A stretch of 64,000 nucleotides of DNA from Lysobacteraceae bacterium (lineage in GTDB: Bacteria > Pseudomonadota > Gammaproteobacteria > Xanthomonadales > Xanthomonadaceae), in contig SCUI01000009.1 of assembly GCA_004297225.1 (NCBI GenBank), positions 26,904 to 90,903 of the forward strand, written 5' to 3'. Below, piece after piece: positions 1-7,475 of the stretch. Position 1 is the stretch's first letter. Each line of letters opens with the position of its first letter. The position numbers and the translations under genes were made by a program. The notes beneath the pieces are model-generated. The model was not told where the DNA came from, did no database searches, and worked only from the letters and a program-made list of their open reading frames with translations.

Positions 1-750
1 CAGGCGCGCGCGCTGCAGCAGCGCAAGGGCAGCCAGTTGCAGGTGCTGGTCGTGCCGACGACGCAGCCCGAGGACATCGCCGCGTATGCGCAGCGCGTCT
101 ACGACCATTGGAAACTGGGCCGGCCCGATGTGGACGACGGCGTGCTGGTGCTGGTGGCGAAGGACGACCGCCGCGCGCGCATCCAGCCGGGCTATGGACT
201 CGAGGGCGCGATCCCCGATGCGACCGCGGCGCGGGTGATCCAGGAATACATGGCACCGAAGTTCCGCGCGGGCGATTTCAACGGCGGCCTGCTCGATGCC
301 ACCGCCGTGCTGGCGAAGCTGGTCGAAGGCGAAGCGCTGCCGGCGCCGCTGGCCGATGGCCGGCCGCGCCAGCGAGGCGGCGGCAACTGGCTGTTCGCGC
401 TGTTCGCCGCCTTCATCGTCGCGCAAGTGGCGCGCGGCCTGTTCGGGCGCGCGCCGCGACCCGTGCGCGGCGTCCTGGGCGCGGGCGCCGCGGGCGGCGT
501 GGCGTGGTTGCTTGGCCAGGCCGTGCTGGTCGGAGGGATGGGCGCGATGATCGGATTGTTGTTCGGGCTGGCGACGCTGCCTTCGGGGCGCGTGGTGCGG
601 CATGGCGGCTGGGGTGGCTTCGGCGGTCCGTTCGGCGGCAGGGGCGGCGGGGGTTGGGGCGGTGGTGGCTTCGGAGGAGGCGGGGGCTTCGGTGGATGGT
701 CGGGCGGCGGTGGCATGAGCGGGGGCGGTGGCGCCTCCGGCGGCTGGTGA
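1..750 (+). CDS. TPM-domain membrane protein with Gly-rich tail (5' partial)
   Basis: The reading frame is open from the first base, so the true start and probably the signal peptide lie outside the window. The first ~100 residues form a TPM (TLP18.3/Psb32/MOLO-1) domain: a QVLVVP strand, a short helix, DDGVLVLVAKDDR and the GYGLEGAIPD turn. Two hydrophobic stretches follow (WLFALFAAFIVAQV and a longer one ending GLLFGLATL), then a Gly/Trp/Phe-rich tail ending SGGW. This architecture is the YgcG-type protein that usually sits beside lemA. It overlaps or abuts a second TPM gene, as in many Xanthomonadaceae. The biochemical role is not established; a membrane protein with an extracytoplasmic TPM domain is likely. 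Confidence 0.85.
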   Translation, partial: QARALQQRKGSQLQVLVVPTTQPEDIAAYAQRVYDHWKLGRPDVDDGVLVLVAKDDRRARIQPGYGLEGAIPDATAARVIQEYMAPKFRAGDFNGGLLDATAVLAKLVEGEALPAPLADGRPRQRGGGNWLFALFAAFIVAQVARGLFGRAPRPVRGVLGAGAAGGVAWLLGQAVLVGGMGAMIGLLFGLATLPSGRVVRHGGWGGFGGPFGGRGGGGWGGGGFGGGGGFGGWSGGGGMSGGGGASGGW

Positions 751-760
751 GGACCCGGGC

Positions 761-1255
761 ATGATCGCGCGCCTGCTGCGGCACCTGTTCGCGCCCTCGT
801 CGGCGCGCCTGTTCCCGCCCGCGGTGTTGCAGCGCATTGCCGCGGCGGTGGCCGCGGGCGAGCTGCGGCATTCGGGCGAGGTGTGTTTCGCCGTCGAGTC
901 GGCGCTGCCGTTGCGCGCCGTGTTCGCGGGCGCGGATCCGCGCGGCCAGGCCGAGGCCGCGTTCGCGCGCCTGCGGGTCTGGGACACCGAGGCCAACAAC
1001 GGGGTGCTGTTGTACCTGCTGCTGGCCGACCATCGCATCGAGATCGTCGCCGATCGCGGACTCGCCGGCCGGGTCAGCGCGGAACAATGGCGCGGGGTGT
1101 GCCAGTTGATGGAAGAGCGCTTGCGCGCCGGCGATCCCGAAGCCGCCGCGGTGCAGGGCGTGGCCGCGGCCTCGGCGCTGCTGGAGGCCCATTTCCCGCG
1201 CGCGCCCGGCGATGGCGACGGCAACGAATTGCCGGACCTGCCGCACCTGTCCTGA
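761..1255 (+). CDS. TPM-domain protein (second copy)
   Basis: A protein of about 164 residues with one TPM domain: [15 protein letters not shown], then [24 protein letters not shown], matching the DxGVLllva..dr.vrI..GyGle pattern of the family. It has no Gly-rich tail and no clear membrane segment. The ATG at 761 lies 10 bases after the stop of the upstream TPM gene, so the two are probably cotranscribed. An in-frame start at 728 would overlap the upstream gene and is less likely. Paired TPM genes after lemA are a common arrangement; their substrate is unknown. Confidence 0.85.
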   Translation: MIARLLRHLFAPSSARLFPPAVLQRIAAAVAAGELRHSGEVCFAVESALPLRAVFAGADPRGQAEAAFARLRVWDTEANNGVLLYLLLADHRIEIVADRGLAGRVSAEQWRGVCQLMEERLRAGDPEAAAVQGVAAASALLEAHFPRAPGDGDGNELPDLPHLS

Positions 1256-1296
1256 GCATCCATGCACAATAGGGCGGTCCCCAGACGGAGCCGCAG

Positions 1297-2193
1297 ATGT
1301 CGCCCTCGCTGCACCGGATCGACCCGATCGCCATCCAGTTCCCGGAATTCTCCGTCCTCGGGATGACCTTCCACCCCGCCGTGCATTGGTACGGGCTGAT
1401 GTACGCACTGGGATTCGCCGCCGCCTGGTGGCTGGGGCGCCTGCGCATCCGCCAGGGGCGCCTGCCCGGAGCCGGCGATGCCGCGTTCGGCGACCTGCTG
1501 TTCTACGGCATGCTAGGCGTGATCCTGGGCGGCCGCCTGGGCTACATCCTGTTCTACGACTTGCCGACCTACCTGTCCGATCCATTGCAGGTGTTCCGCA
1601 TCTGGGAAGGCGGCATGAGTTTCCACGGCGGCCTGCTCGGCGTGTGCCTGGCGACCTGGTGGTGGGCGCGGCAGCATCGCCTGCATTTCTTCGACGTGAT
1701 CGACTTCGTCGCGCCGCTGGTGCCGCCGGGGCTGGGCTTCGGCCGGCTCGGCAACTTCATCAACGCCGAGCTGTGGGGCAAGTACACCGATGCGGCCTGG
1801 GGCGTGATCTTCCCTGGAGCCGAGGCGCCGCTGGCGCGCCTGCCGCCGGCCGAGCTGCAGGCGCAATACGCCAGCGGCGCGCTGGACCGCTACGCACGCC
1901 ATCCTTCGCCGGTGTACCAGGCACTGCTGGAGGGCGTGGTGATGTTCGTGGTGCTGTGGTGGTATTCGAGCAAGCCGCGGCCGCGCCATGCGGTCGCCGG
2001 GATGTTCGCGCTGCTGTACGGCGCGTTCCGCTTCCTGGTCGAGTTCGTGCGCGTGCCCGATGCCCAGCTGGGTTACCTGGCGTTCGGCTGGCTGACCATG
2101 GGCCAGGTGTTGAGCCTGCCGCTGGTCGCGGTCGGGCTGGCATGGCTGTGGATGTCGCGGAGCGCGCCGATCCTGGCCCCGGAGGCGCGATGA
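1297..2193 (+). CDS. lgt: Prolipoprotein diacylglyceryl transferase
   Basis: Transfers diacylglycerol from phosphatidylglycerol to the lipobox cysteine of prolipoproteins, the first step of lipoprotein maturation in the inner membrane. The 298-residue protein has seven or so hydrophobic segments, the FHGGLLG stretch and the family signature [13 protein letters not shown], followed by [10 protein letters not shown] and a C-terminal FRFLVEFVR helix. The ATG at 1297 has a GGAG ribosome site 7 bases upstream. The stop codon overlaps the start of thyA (ATGA), indicating translational coupling, as in many proteobacteria. Lipoproteins elsewhere in the window (LolB, the TlpA-like protein) would be substrates. 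Confidence 0.97.
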   Translation: MSPSLHRIDPIAIQFPEFSVLGMTFHPAVHWYGLMYALGFAAAWWLGRLRIRQGRLPGAGDAAFGDLLFYGMLGVILGGRLGYILFYDLPTYLSDPLQVFRIWEGGMSFHGGLLGVCLATWWWARQHRLHFFDVIDFVAPLVPPGLGFGRLGNFINAELWGKYTDAAWGVIFPGAEAPLARLPPAELQAQYASGALDRYARHPSPVYQALLEGVVMFVVLWWYSSKPRPRHAVAGMFALLYGAFRFLVEFVRVPDAQLGYLAFGWLTMGQVLSLPLVAVGLAWLWMSRSAPILAPEAR

Positions 2194-2984
2194 AGCAATA
2201 CCTCGACCTGCTGCGCCACGTGCTGGAACACGGCACGGAAAAGGCCGATCGCACCGGTACCGGCACCCGCAGCGTGTTCGGCTGGCAGATGCGCTTCGAC
2301 CTCGCCGACGGCTTCCCGCTGGTGACGACCAAGAAGCTGCACCTGCGCTCGATCGTGCACGAACTGCTGTGGTTCATCCGCGGCGAGACCAACGTCGCCT
2401 ACCTGCGCGAAAACAAGGTCACGATCTGGGACGAATGGGCCGGCGCGGACGGGGAGCTCGGGCCGGTGTACGGCAAGCAATGGCGCCGCTGGACCGGCAG
2501 CGATGGCCGCGAGATCGACCAGCTGCGCTGGGTGCTCGGCGAAATCCGGCGCAATCCGGACTCGCGACGCCTGATCGTCAGTGCCTGGAACGTCGCGGAC
2601 CTGCCGAAGATGGCGCTGATGCCCTGCCACACGCTGTTCCAGTTCTACGTGGCCGACGGCAAGCTCAGCTGCCAGCTGTACCAGCGCAGCGGCGACATCT
2701 TCCTCGGCGTGCCGTTCAACATCGCCAGCTACGCGCTGCTCACGCACATGGTGGCGCAGGCCTGCGACCTGGGCGTCGGCGATTTCGTGCACACGCTGGG
2801 CGACGCGCACCTGTATTCCAACCACTACGAGCAGGCGTGCGAGCAGTTGTCGCGCGCGCCGGGGCCGTTGCCGGCGTTGCGGCTGAACCCCGCCGTGCGC
2901 GACCTGTTCGCGTTCACCTACGACGACGTCGCGATCGAGGGTTACGCGCCGCAGCCTGCGATCCGCGCGCCGGTGGCGGTGTGA
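2190..2984 (+). CDS. thyA: Thymidylate synthase
   Basis: Makes dTMP from dUMP using methylene-tetrahydrofolate, which is oxidised to dihydrofolate. The 264-residue length equals that of the E. coli enzyme. The catalytic cysteine is Cys146 in [12 protein letters not shown]; the folate/phosphate-binding [12 protein letters not shown] loop is near residue 20, and the [19 protein letters not shown] segment is intact. The ATG overlaps the lgt stop by four bases. Its own stop overlaps the GTG start of folA (GTGA), coupling the enzyme that makes dihydrofolate to the one that recycles it. Confidence 0.98.
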   Translation: MKQYLDLLRHVLEHGTEKADRTGTGTRSVFGWQMRFDLADGFPLVTTKKLHLRSIVHELLWFIRGETNVAYLRENKVTIWDEWAGADGELGPVYGKQWRRWTGSDGREIDQLRWVLGEIRRNPDSRRLIVSAWNVADLPKMALMPCHTLFQFYVADGKLSCQLYQRSGDIFLGVPFNIASYALLTHMVAQACDLGVGDFVHTLGDAHLYSNHYEQACEQLSRAPGPLPALRLNPAVRDLFAFTYDDVAIEGYAPQPAIRAPVAV

Positions 2985-3472
2985 CCACGCTCAGCCTGCT
3001 GGCGGCGCTGGATCGGGCCCATGCGATCGGCAAGGACGGCGACCTGCCCTGGCACCTGCCCGACGACCTCCGGCGTTTCAAGGCGCTGACCCTGGGCAAG
3101 CCGGTGCTGATGGGGCGGCGCACCGCCGAATCCCTGCGCCGCGTGCTGCCGGGCCGGCGCAACCTCGTGCTCACCCGCTCCGGACGCGTGCCGCACGAGG
3201 GAATGGAGGCCTTCACTTCCCTGCAGGCCGCGCTGGACGCATTGGCCGGCGTCCCCGAAGCCTGCGTCATCGGCGGCGGCGCCGTGTTCGCGGAAACCCT
3301 GCCGCTGGCCGCGCGCATGCACCTGACCTGGGTCGACACCGAGGTCGCCGGCGCCGATGCGTTTTTCCCGAGCTTCGATCCCGCTCGATGGCGCGTCGTC
3401 TCGCGCGAACGCCACCTCGCCGACGACCAGCACGCCTTTGCGTTCGAATTCGTCGACTACGAGCGTACGTAG
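2981..3472 (+). CDS. folA: Dihydrofolate reductase
   Basis: NADPH-dependent reduction of dihydrofolate to tetrahydrofolate. The 163-residue protein begins with a GTG codon inside the thyA stop. Visible family signatures are the N-terminal strand LSLLAALD, the Met20-loop segment [18 protein letters not shown], the [14 protein letters not shown] nucleotide-binding helix and the [13 protein letters not shown] motif. The active-site acidic residue is the Asp of LPDD. It is the last gene of the lgt-thyA-folA set and converges on apaH across a long inverted repeat. Confidence 0.97.
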   Translation: MTTLSLLAALDRAHAIGKDGDLPWHLPDDLRRFKALTLGKPVLMGRRTAESLRRVLPGRRNLVLTRSGRVPHEGMEAFTSLQAALDALAGVPEACVIGGGAVFAETLPLAARMHLTWVDTEVAGADAFFPSFDPARWRVVSRERHLADDQHAFAFEFVDYERT

Positions 3473-3480
3473 GTTTCGGA

Positions 3481-3553
3481 GCAGCGGTCCGGGTATCCGG
3501 ATCGACCGAGCGAGTATCGGGGAGCGAATCGATCCGGATACCCGGACCGCTGC
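3481..3553. repeat. Perfect 25-bp inverted repeat between convergent genes
   Basis: Bases 3481-3505 are the exact reverse complement of 3529-3553, separated by a 23-base loop. It fills almost the whole 92-base gap between the ends of folA and apaH. No T-tract follows either arm, so it is not a classical intrinsic terminator. It could act as a bidirectional factor-assisted terminator or 3' stabiliser, or be one copy of a dispersed palindromic (REP/BIME-like) element. Confidence 0.9.
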
Positions 3554-3564
3554 CCCGCAGGGCA

Positions 3565-4407
3565 TCAGCGCCGCGGCAGATTCGCCGGCACGTCCCGCCC
3601 CGGCACCTGCACGATCCGTAGTTCCTCGCTGTCGAGCTGCAACGCCGTGAGCTTCCCGCCCCACACCGCACCGGTGTCGATCGCGTGCACCCCGTGGCCG
3701 ATGAACAAGCCCAGGGCCGACCAGTGGCCGCAGACGATCTTCAGGTCGCGCGTCGCATGCCCCGGCACCGCGTACCACGGATACAAACCAGGCTCCTGGG
3801 TGCCCGGCGGCCCCTTGGCTTCGAACCCGATCCGTCCGCGCGGCGTGCAATAGCGCAGGCGCGTGAACACGTTGATGATCGCGCGATCCCGGTCCGGCCC
3901 CTGCAGGCCCGGCGACCACGCCGGCTTGTCGCCGTACATGTGCCGCAACAGCTTGCGGAACCCGTCGCCGCGCAATTTCTGCTCGACTTCCGCGGCGTGC
4001 TTGAGCGCCAGCGCCGTGGTCCACTTCGGCGCCAGTCCCGCATGCACCATCATCCAGCCCAGCGCCCGGTCCGCATGCACCAGCGGCTGGGTGCGCAGCC
4101 AGTCGAGCAGCTCGCGCGCATCGGGCGCGAACAGCACGCGCTGCAGGTCCGGGTTCACCTTGCGCTGCTCGTCGGGCGTGCGCTCGCCGATCGCCAGCAG
4201 CGACAGGTCGTGGTTGCCCAGCACGGTGACGCAATTCGCGCGCAGCGAATGCACCAGGCGCAGCGTTTCCAGCGACTCGCCGCCGCGGTTGACGAGGTCG
4301 CCGCAAAACCAGAGCCGGTCGCGCGACGGGTCGAAGCGGATGCGTTCCAGCAGCCGCTGGGTGGGGCCGAGGCAGCCCTGCAAGTCTCCGATCGCCCAGA
4401 TGCTCAT
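3565..4407 (-). CDS. apaH: Symmetrical diadenosine tetraphosphatase
   Basis: Hydrolyses Ap4A to two ADP and influences stress signalling and NAD-type RNA caps. The 280-residue protein shows the metallophosphoesterase motifs in order: GDLQGC near the N terminus, GDLVNRG, and GNHDLSLL. It ends with the family region around CGHWSALGLFIGHGVHAIDTG. The ATG overlaps the rsmA stop by four bases, and it is the last gene of the long minus-strand operon surA-pdxA-rsmA-apaH, the same order as in E. coli and Xanthomonas. Confidence 0.97.
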   Translation of the reverse strand: MSIWAIGDLQGCLGPTQRLLERIRFDPSRDRLWFCGDLVNRGGESLETLRLVHSLRANCVTVLGNHDLSLLAIGERTPDEQRKVNPDLQRVLFAPDARELLDWLRTQPLVHADRALGWMMVHAGLAPKWTTALALKHAAEVEQKLRGDGFRKLLRHMYGDKPAWSPGLQGPDRDRAIINVFTRLRYCTPRGRIGFEAKGPPGTQEPGLYPWYAVPGHATRDLKIVCGHWSALGLFIGHGVHAIDTGAVWGGKLTALQLDSEELRIVQVPGRDVPANLPRR

Positions 4408-5204
4408 GCCTTGGAGTGTAAGCGGTTGGCCAGATGCACGAAGTCGACGACCGACAACTGCTCGGCGCGCGCGCCCGGATCCAGGCCCGCGCCGGCGATG
4501 TCGGCGGCATCGGCGATGCCCGACAACGCGTTGCGCAGCGTTTTCCGCCGCTGGCCGAACGCGGCGCGCACCACCGCCTCGAAACCACGCGGATCGTCGA
4601 TGCCGATCGTCCCTGCGGGCCGCGGCCGCAACCGCACCACCGCCGAATCCACCTTCGGCGCAGGCCGGAACGCCCCCGGCGGCACCGTGAACAGCGGCGT
4701 CACCGTGCAATACGCCTGCAGCATCACGCTCAGCCGGCCGTAGACCTTGCTGCCGGGCGCGGCCGCCATGCGTTCGACGACTTCCTTCTGCAGCATGAAG
4801 TGCATGTCCTGGATCGCCGCCGCATGGTCGAGCGCATGGAACAGGATCGGCGAGGACAGGTTGTAGGGCAGGTTGCCGACCAGCCTCAGCTGGCCACCTT
4901 CGGCCAGCGCGGTGAAGTCCACGTCCAGCACGTTGGCGTTGAGCAGCACGAGTTCGCCGTGGGCGCGTGCCGCGGCCGCCAGCGGCAACAGCAGGTCGCG
5001 GTCGAATTCGATCGCGGTGATCGTGCCGTGGCGGTCCAGCAGCGGGAAGGTCAGCGCGCCCTGGCCGGGACCGATCTCGACGATGCGATCGTCCGGCCGC
5101 GGGTCGATCGCCTGCACGATCTTCGCGATCACGCCGCGCTCGTGCAGGAAGTTCTGTCCGAGGTGCTTCTTGGCGCGCGGGTCGAAGCCTTCGTCGCGAC
5201 TCAT
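4404..5204 (-). CDS. rsmA: 16S rRNA (adenine1518/1519-N6,N6)-dimethyltransferase
   Basis: Dimethylates two adjacent adenines in the 3'-terminal loop of 16S rRNA using SAM (KsgA). The 266-residue protein has HLGQNFLHE near residue 15, the SAM-binding EIGPGQGALT, the acidic IEFDRDL and the catalytic NLPYNLSSPI motif, then the family AFRPAPKVDSAVVRL and FGQRRKTLRNAL segments. Both ends overlap neighbours by ATGA: its start with the pdxA stop and its stop with the apaH start. Confidence 0.98.
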   Translation of the reverse strand: MSRDEGFDPRAKKHLGQNFLHERGVIAKIVQAIDPRPDDRIVEIGPGQGALTFPLLDRHGTITAIEFDRDLLLPLAAAARAHGELVLLNANVLDVDFTALAEGGQLRLVGNLPYNLSSPILFHALDHAAAIQDMHFMLQKEVVERMAAAPGSKVYGRLSVMLQAYCTVTPLFTVPPGAFRPAPKVDSAVVRLRPRPAGTIGIDDPRGFEAVVRAAFGQRRKTLRNALSGIADAADIAGAGLDPGARAEQLSVVDFVHLANRLHSKA

Positions 5205-6181
5205 GGTGCGGTTGCCGGCTGGCGTCGGGCCAGCCGCGTGCAGGTGGTGATCGCGGCGAACAGGCTGGAAGGGTCGGCGCGGCCGCTGCCGGCGATGTCC
5301 AGCGCCGTGCCGTGGTCTACGGCGACCCGCGGATAGGGCAGGCCGAGGGTCAGGTTCACCGCCCGCTCGAAGCCGCTGTACTTGAGCACCGGAAGGCCCT
5401 GGTCGTGGTACATCGCGAGCACCGCGTCGACTTCGCGCAGCCTGGCCGGCAGGAATGCGGTGTCGGCCGGCAGCGGGCCCTGCAGCGCCATGCCTTCGGC
5501 GCGCAGCCGCGACAGCACCGGGATGACGATGTCCAGTTCCTCGCGGCCCATGTGCCCGTCCTCGCCGGCGTGCGGGTTGAGGCCGAGCACCGCGATGCGC
5601 GGATGGGCGATGCCGAAGTCGCGCCGCATCGCCTCGTGCAGGATCCGCAGCGTGCGCTCCAGGCCGGGCGCATCGATGGCGTCGGCAACCTCGCGCAGGG
5701 GCAGGTGGGTGGTCGCCAGGGCGACGCGGACGATGTCGTTCGCCAGCATCATCACCACCTCGCGGCCGGCCTGCGCTGCCAGCAGCCCGGTGGTGCCGGT
5801 ATAGGCGATGCCGCCGTCGTTGATCACGGCCTTGTGCAGCGGCCCGGTGACCATTCCATCCAGCGTCCCGTCCAGGCAGGCGCGCCCGGCGGCTTCCAGC
5901 GCGGCCACGGTGCTCGTTGCGTTCGCGGCCAGCGGCTCGCCGAAGCGCGTGGCCTGCACGGATGGGAAGCTGCGCAGCGGCAGCACGCCCGGTGCGCTTG
6001 CCGCATCCGCGGGGGCAAGCTCCAGCGGCAGGCCGATGGCGTGCGCGGCCCGCTGCAGGGCCTCGCCGTCGCCGAATGCCAGCAGCTGCGCGTCCCATTC
6101 GCATTGCGCGGCACGCACGCACAGCTCCGGGCCGACGCCGGCCGGCTCGCCCGGGACCAGCGCCAGCCGCGGCTTTGGCAT
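5201..6181 (-). CDS. pdxA: 4-hydroxythreonine-4-phosphate dehydrogenase
   Basis: NAD-dependent oxidation and decarboxylation of 4-phosphohydroxy-threonine in the DXP-dependent pyridoxal-phosphate pathway. The 326-residue protein opens with LALVPGEPAGVGPEL, the P-rich N-terminal family pattern. It contains the phosphate-binding TGPLHKAVINDGG segment and metal-ligand regions NPHAGEDG and YHDQGLP, followed by NLTLGLPYPRVAVDHGTALDIAG. The start lies one base after the surA stop and the stop overlaps rsmA, so it is translated within the operon. Confidence 0.97.
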   Translation of the reverse strand: MPKPRLALVPGEPAGVGPELCVRAAQCEWDAQLLAFGDGEALQRAAHAIGLPLELAPADAASAPGVLPLRSFPSVQATRFGEPLAANATSTVAALEAAGRACLDGTLDGMVTGPLHKAVINDGGIAYTGTTGLLAAQAGREVVMMLANDIVRVALATTHLPLREVADAIDAPGLERTLRILHEAMRRDFGIAHPRIAVLGLNPHAGEDGHMGREELDIVIPVLSRLRAEGMALQGPLPADTAFLPARLREVDAVLAMYHDQGLPVLKYSGFERAVNLTLGLPYPRVAVDHGTALDIAGSGRADPSSLFAAITTCTRLARRQPATAP

Positions 6182-6182
6182 C

Positions 6183-7475
6183 TCAGCTGCCGAGGCGGAT
6201 GTCGACGTAGGCTTCGCCGCGCATCTCGCGCAGGAAGCGGTCCCACTCCTGCTCCAGCTTGCGCTGGCCGATGCTCTCGCGCACCTGCGCACGACGATTG
6301 GCGTCCGCGGCCGGCGCCTGGCGCGAGCCTTCGCGCAGGACGATGTGCCAGCCGGCCGCGTCCTTGAACGGAGCCGACACGGCGCCGTCTGCCAGGGCCG
6401 CCACCTGGGCGCCGAGTTCGGCGCCGTTGGCGTCCTGCACGAACCAGCCCAGGTCGCCGCCGCGCCCGGAGCTGGTCTTGTCCTCGGAGTTCTCGCGCGC
6501 CAGCGTGGCGAACTCGGCGCCGCCGGCAATGCGCGCGCGCAACGTCTCCAGCCGTGCCTTGGCGGCGGCGTCGTCGCCGGTGACGAGGATGTGGCGGGCC
6601 TTGAACTCGGTCACCGTGCCGACGTTGGCGGCTTCGCGCGTCTCCACCAAATGCAGCAGCTGGAAACCGGACGGGCCGCGGATCGGGCCGATCACCTGGC
6701 CCGGCTGCAGCGTGGTGATGAGCTGGGCGAAGGAGGGCGGGATTTCGTCGAGGTTGCGCCAGCCCAGGTCGCCGCCTTCCAGCGCGTTCGGGCTGTCGGA
6801 GTAGCGGACCGCGGCGGCGGCGAAGTCGGTCTCGCCAGCGTCGATCTTCGCCTTGACCTCGTCCACGCGGGCCTGCGCGCTGGCGATCTGCTCGGCCGTC
6901 GCGCCTTCCGGCACCGCGATGACGATGTGCGCCAGGTGGAATTGGGTGGTGTTGGACTGCGCGGCGAGCGCGGCGTCCACTTCGCCCTCGCTCACCGTGA
7001 TTCGCGACTGCGCGAAGCTCTGGCGCAGGCGCTGGACCATGATTTCCTGGCGAACCGACTCGCGCAGGTCGGCCAGGGTCATGCCGTCCTGCGCCAGTTG
7101 CGCGGCCATCTGCTCGATGCTGAGGTTGTTCTGCGAGGCGATGCCGGCGATCGCCGAGTCCAGCTGCTGGTCGTCGACGCTGATCCCGGCACCTTCGGCG
7201 CGCGCCACCTGCAACCGCATCAGCACCAGCCGCTCCAGCACCTGCCGCTCGAGGATGTCGCGCGGCGGCAGCTGGTCGAGGCGCCCGGCGTACTGGCCGA
7301 GGATGTTGCCGAGCGCACGGTCGAGTTCGCTGCGCAGGATCACGTCCTCGTCGACCACGGCGACGATCCGGTCCAGCGGCTGGAGTTGCTGCTGGGCCAG
7401 CGCGACCGGGGCGGGGAGCGCCCAGGCAAGACTGGCGATGGCGACGGCAAGGAGGCTGGCGAACAGTCGGTTCAT
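6183..7475 (-). CDS. surA: Periplasmic chaperone/peptidyl-prolyl isomerase SurA
   Basis: Periplasmic chaperone that carries unfolded outer-membrane proteins to the BAM complex. The 430-residue protein has a signal peptide ending VALAQQQ, a SurA N-terminal helical domain beginning LDRIVAVVDEDVILRSELD, and two parvulin domains (roughly residues 175-275 and 285-385), each with a GGDLGW motif. It ends in the C-terminal helix that packs on the N domain. Start and stop of surA and lptD overlap by four bases. LptD is itself a known SurA client, which fits the pairing. Confidence 0.97.
   Translation of the reverse strand: MNRLFASLLAVAIASLAWALPAPVALAQQQLQPLDRIVAVVDEDVILRSELDRALGNILGQYAGRLDQLPPRDILERQVLERLVLMRLQVARAEGAGISVDDQQLDSAIAGIASQNNLSIEQMAAQLAQDGMTLADLRESVRQEIMVQRLRQSFAQSRITVSEGEVDAALAAQSNTTQFHLAHIVIAVPEGATAEQIASAQARVDEVKAKIDAGETDFAAAAVRYSDSPNALEGGDLGWRNLDEIPPSFAQLITTLQPGQVIGPIRGPSGFQLLHLVETREAANVGTVTEFKARHILVTGDDAAAKARLETLRARIAGGAEFATLARENSEDKTSSGRGGDLGWFVQDANGAELGAQVAALADGAVSAPFKDAAGWHIVLREGSRQAPAADANRRAQVRESIGQRKLEQEWDRFLREMRGEAYVDIRLGS

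Noticed and set aside
600..750. Gly-rich tandem-like DNA at the end of the first TPM gene as a repeat array
   Set aside because: It is low-complexity coding sequence for the usual Gly-rich tail of YgcG-type proteins, with no regular unit.
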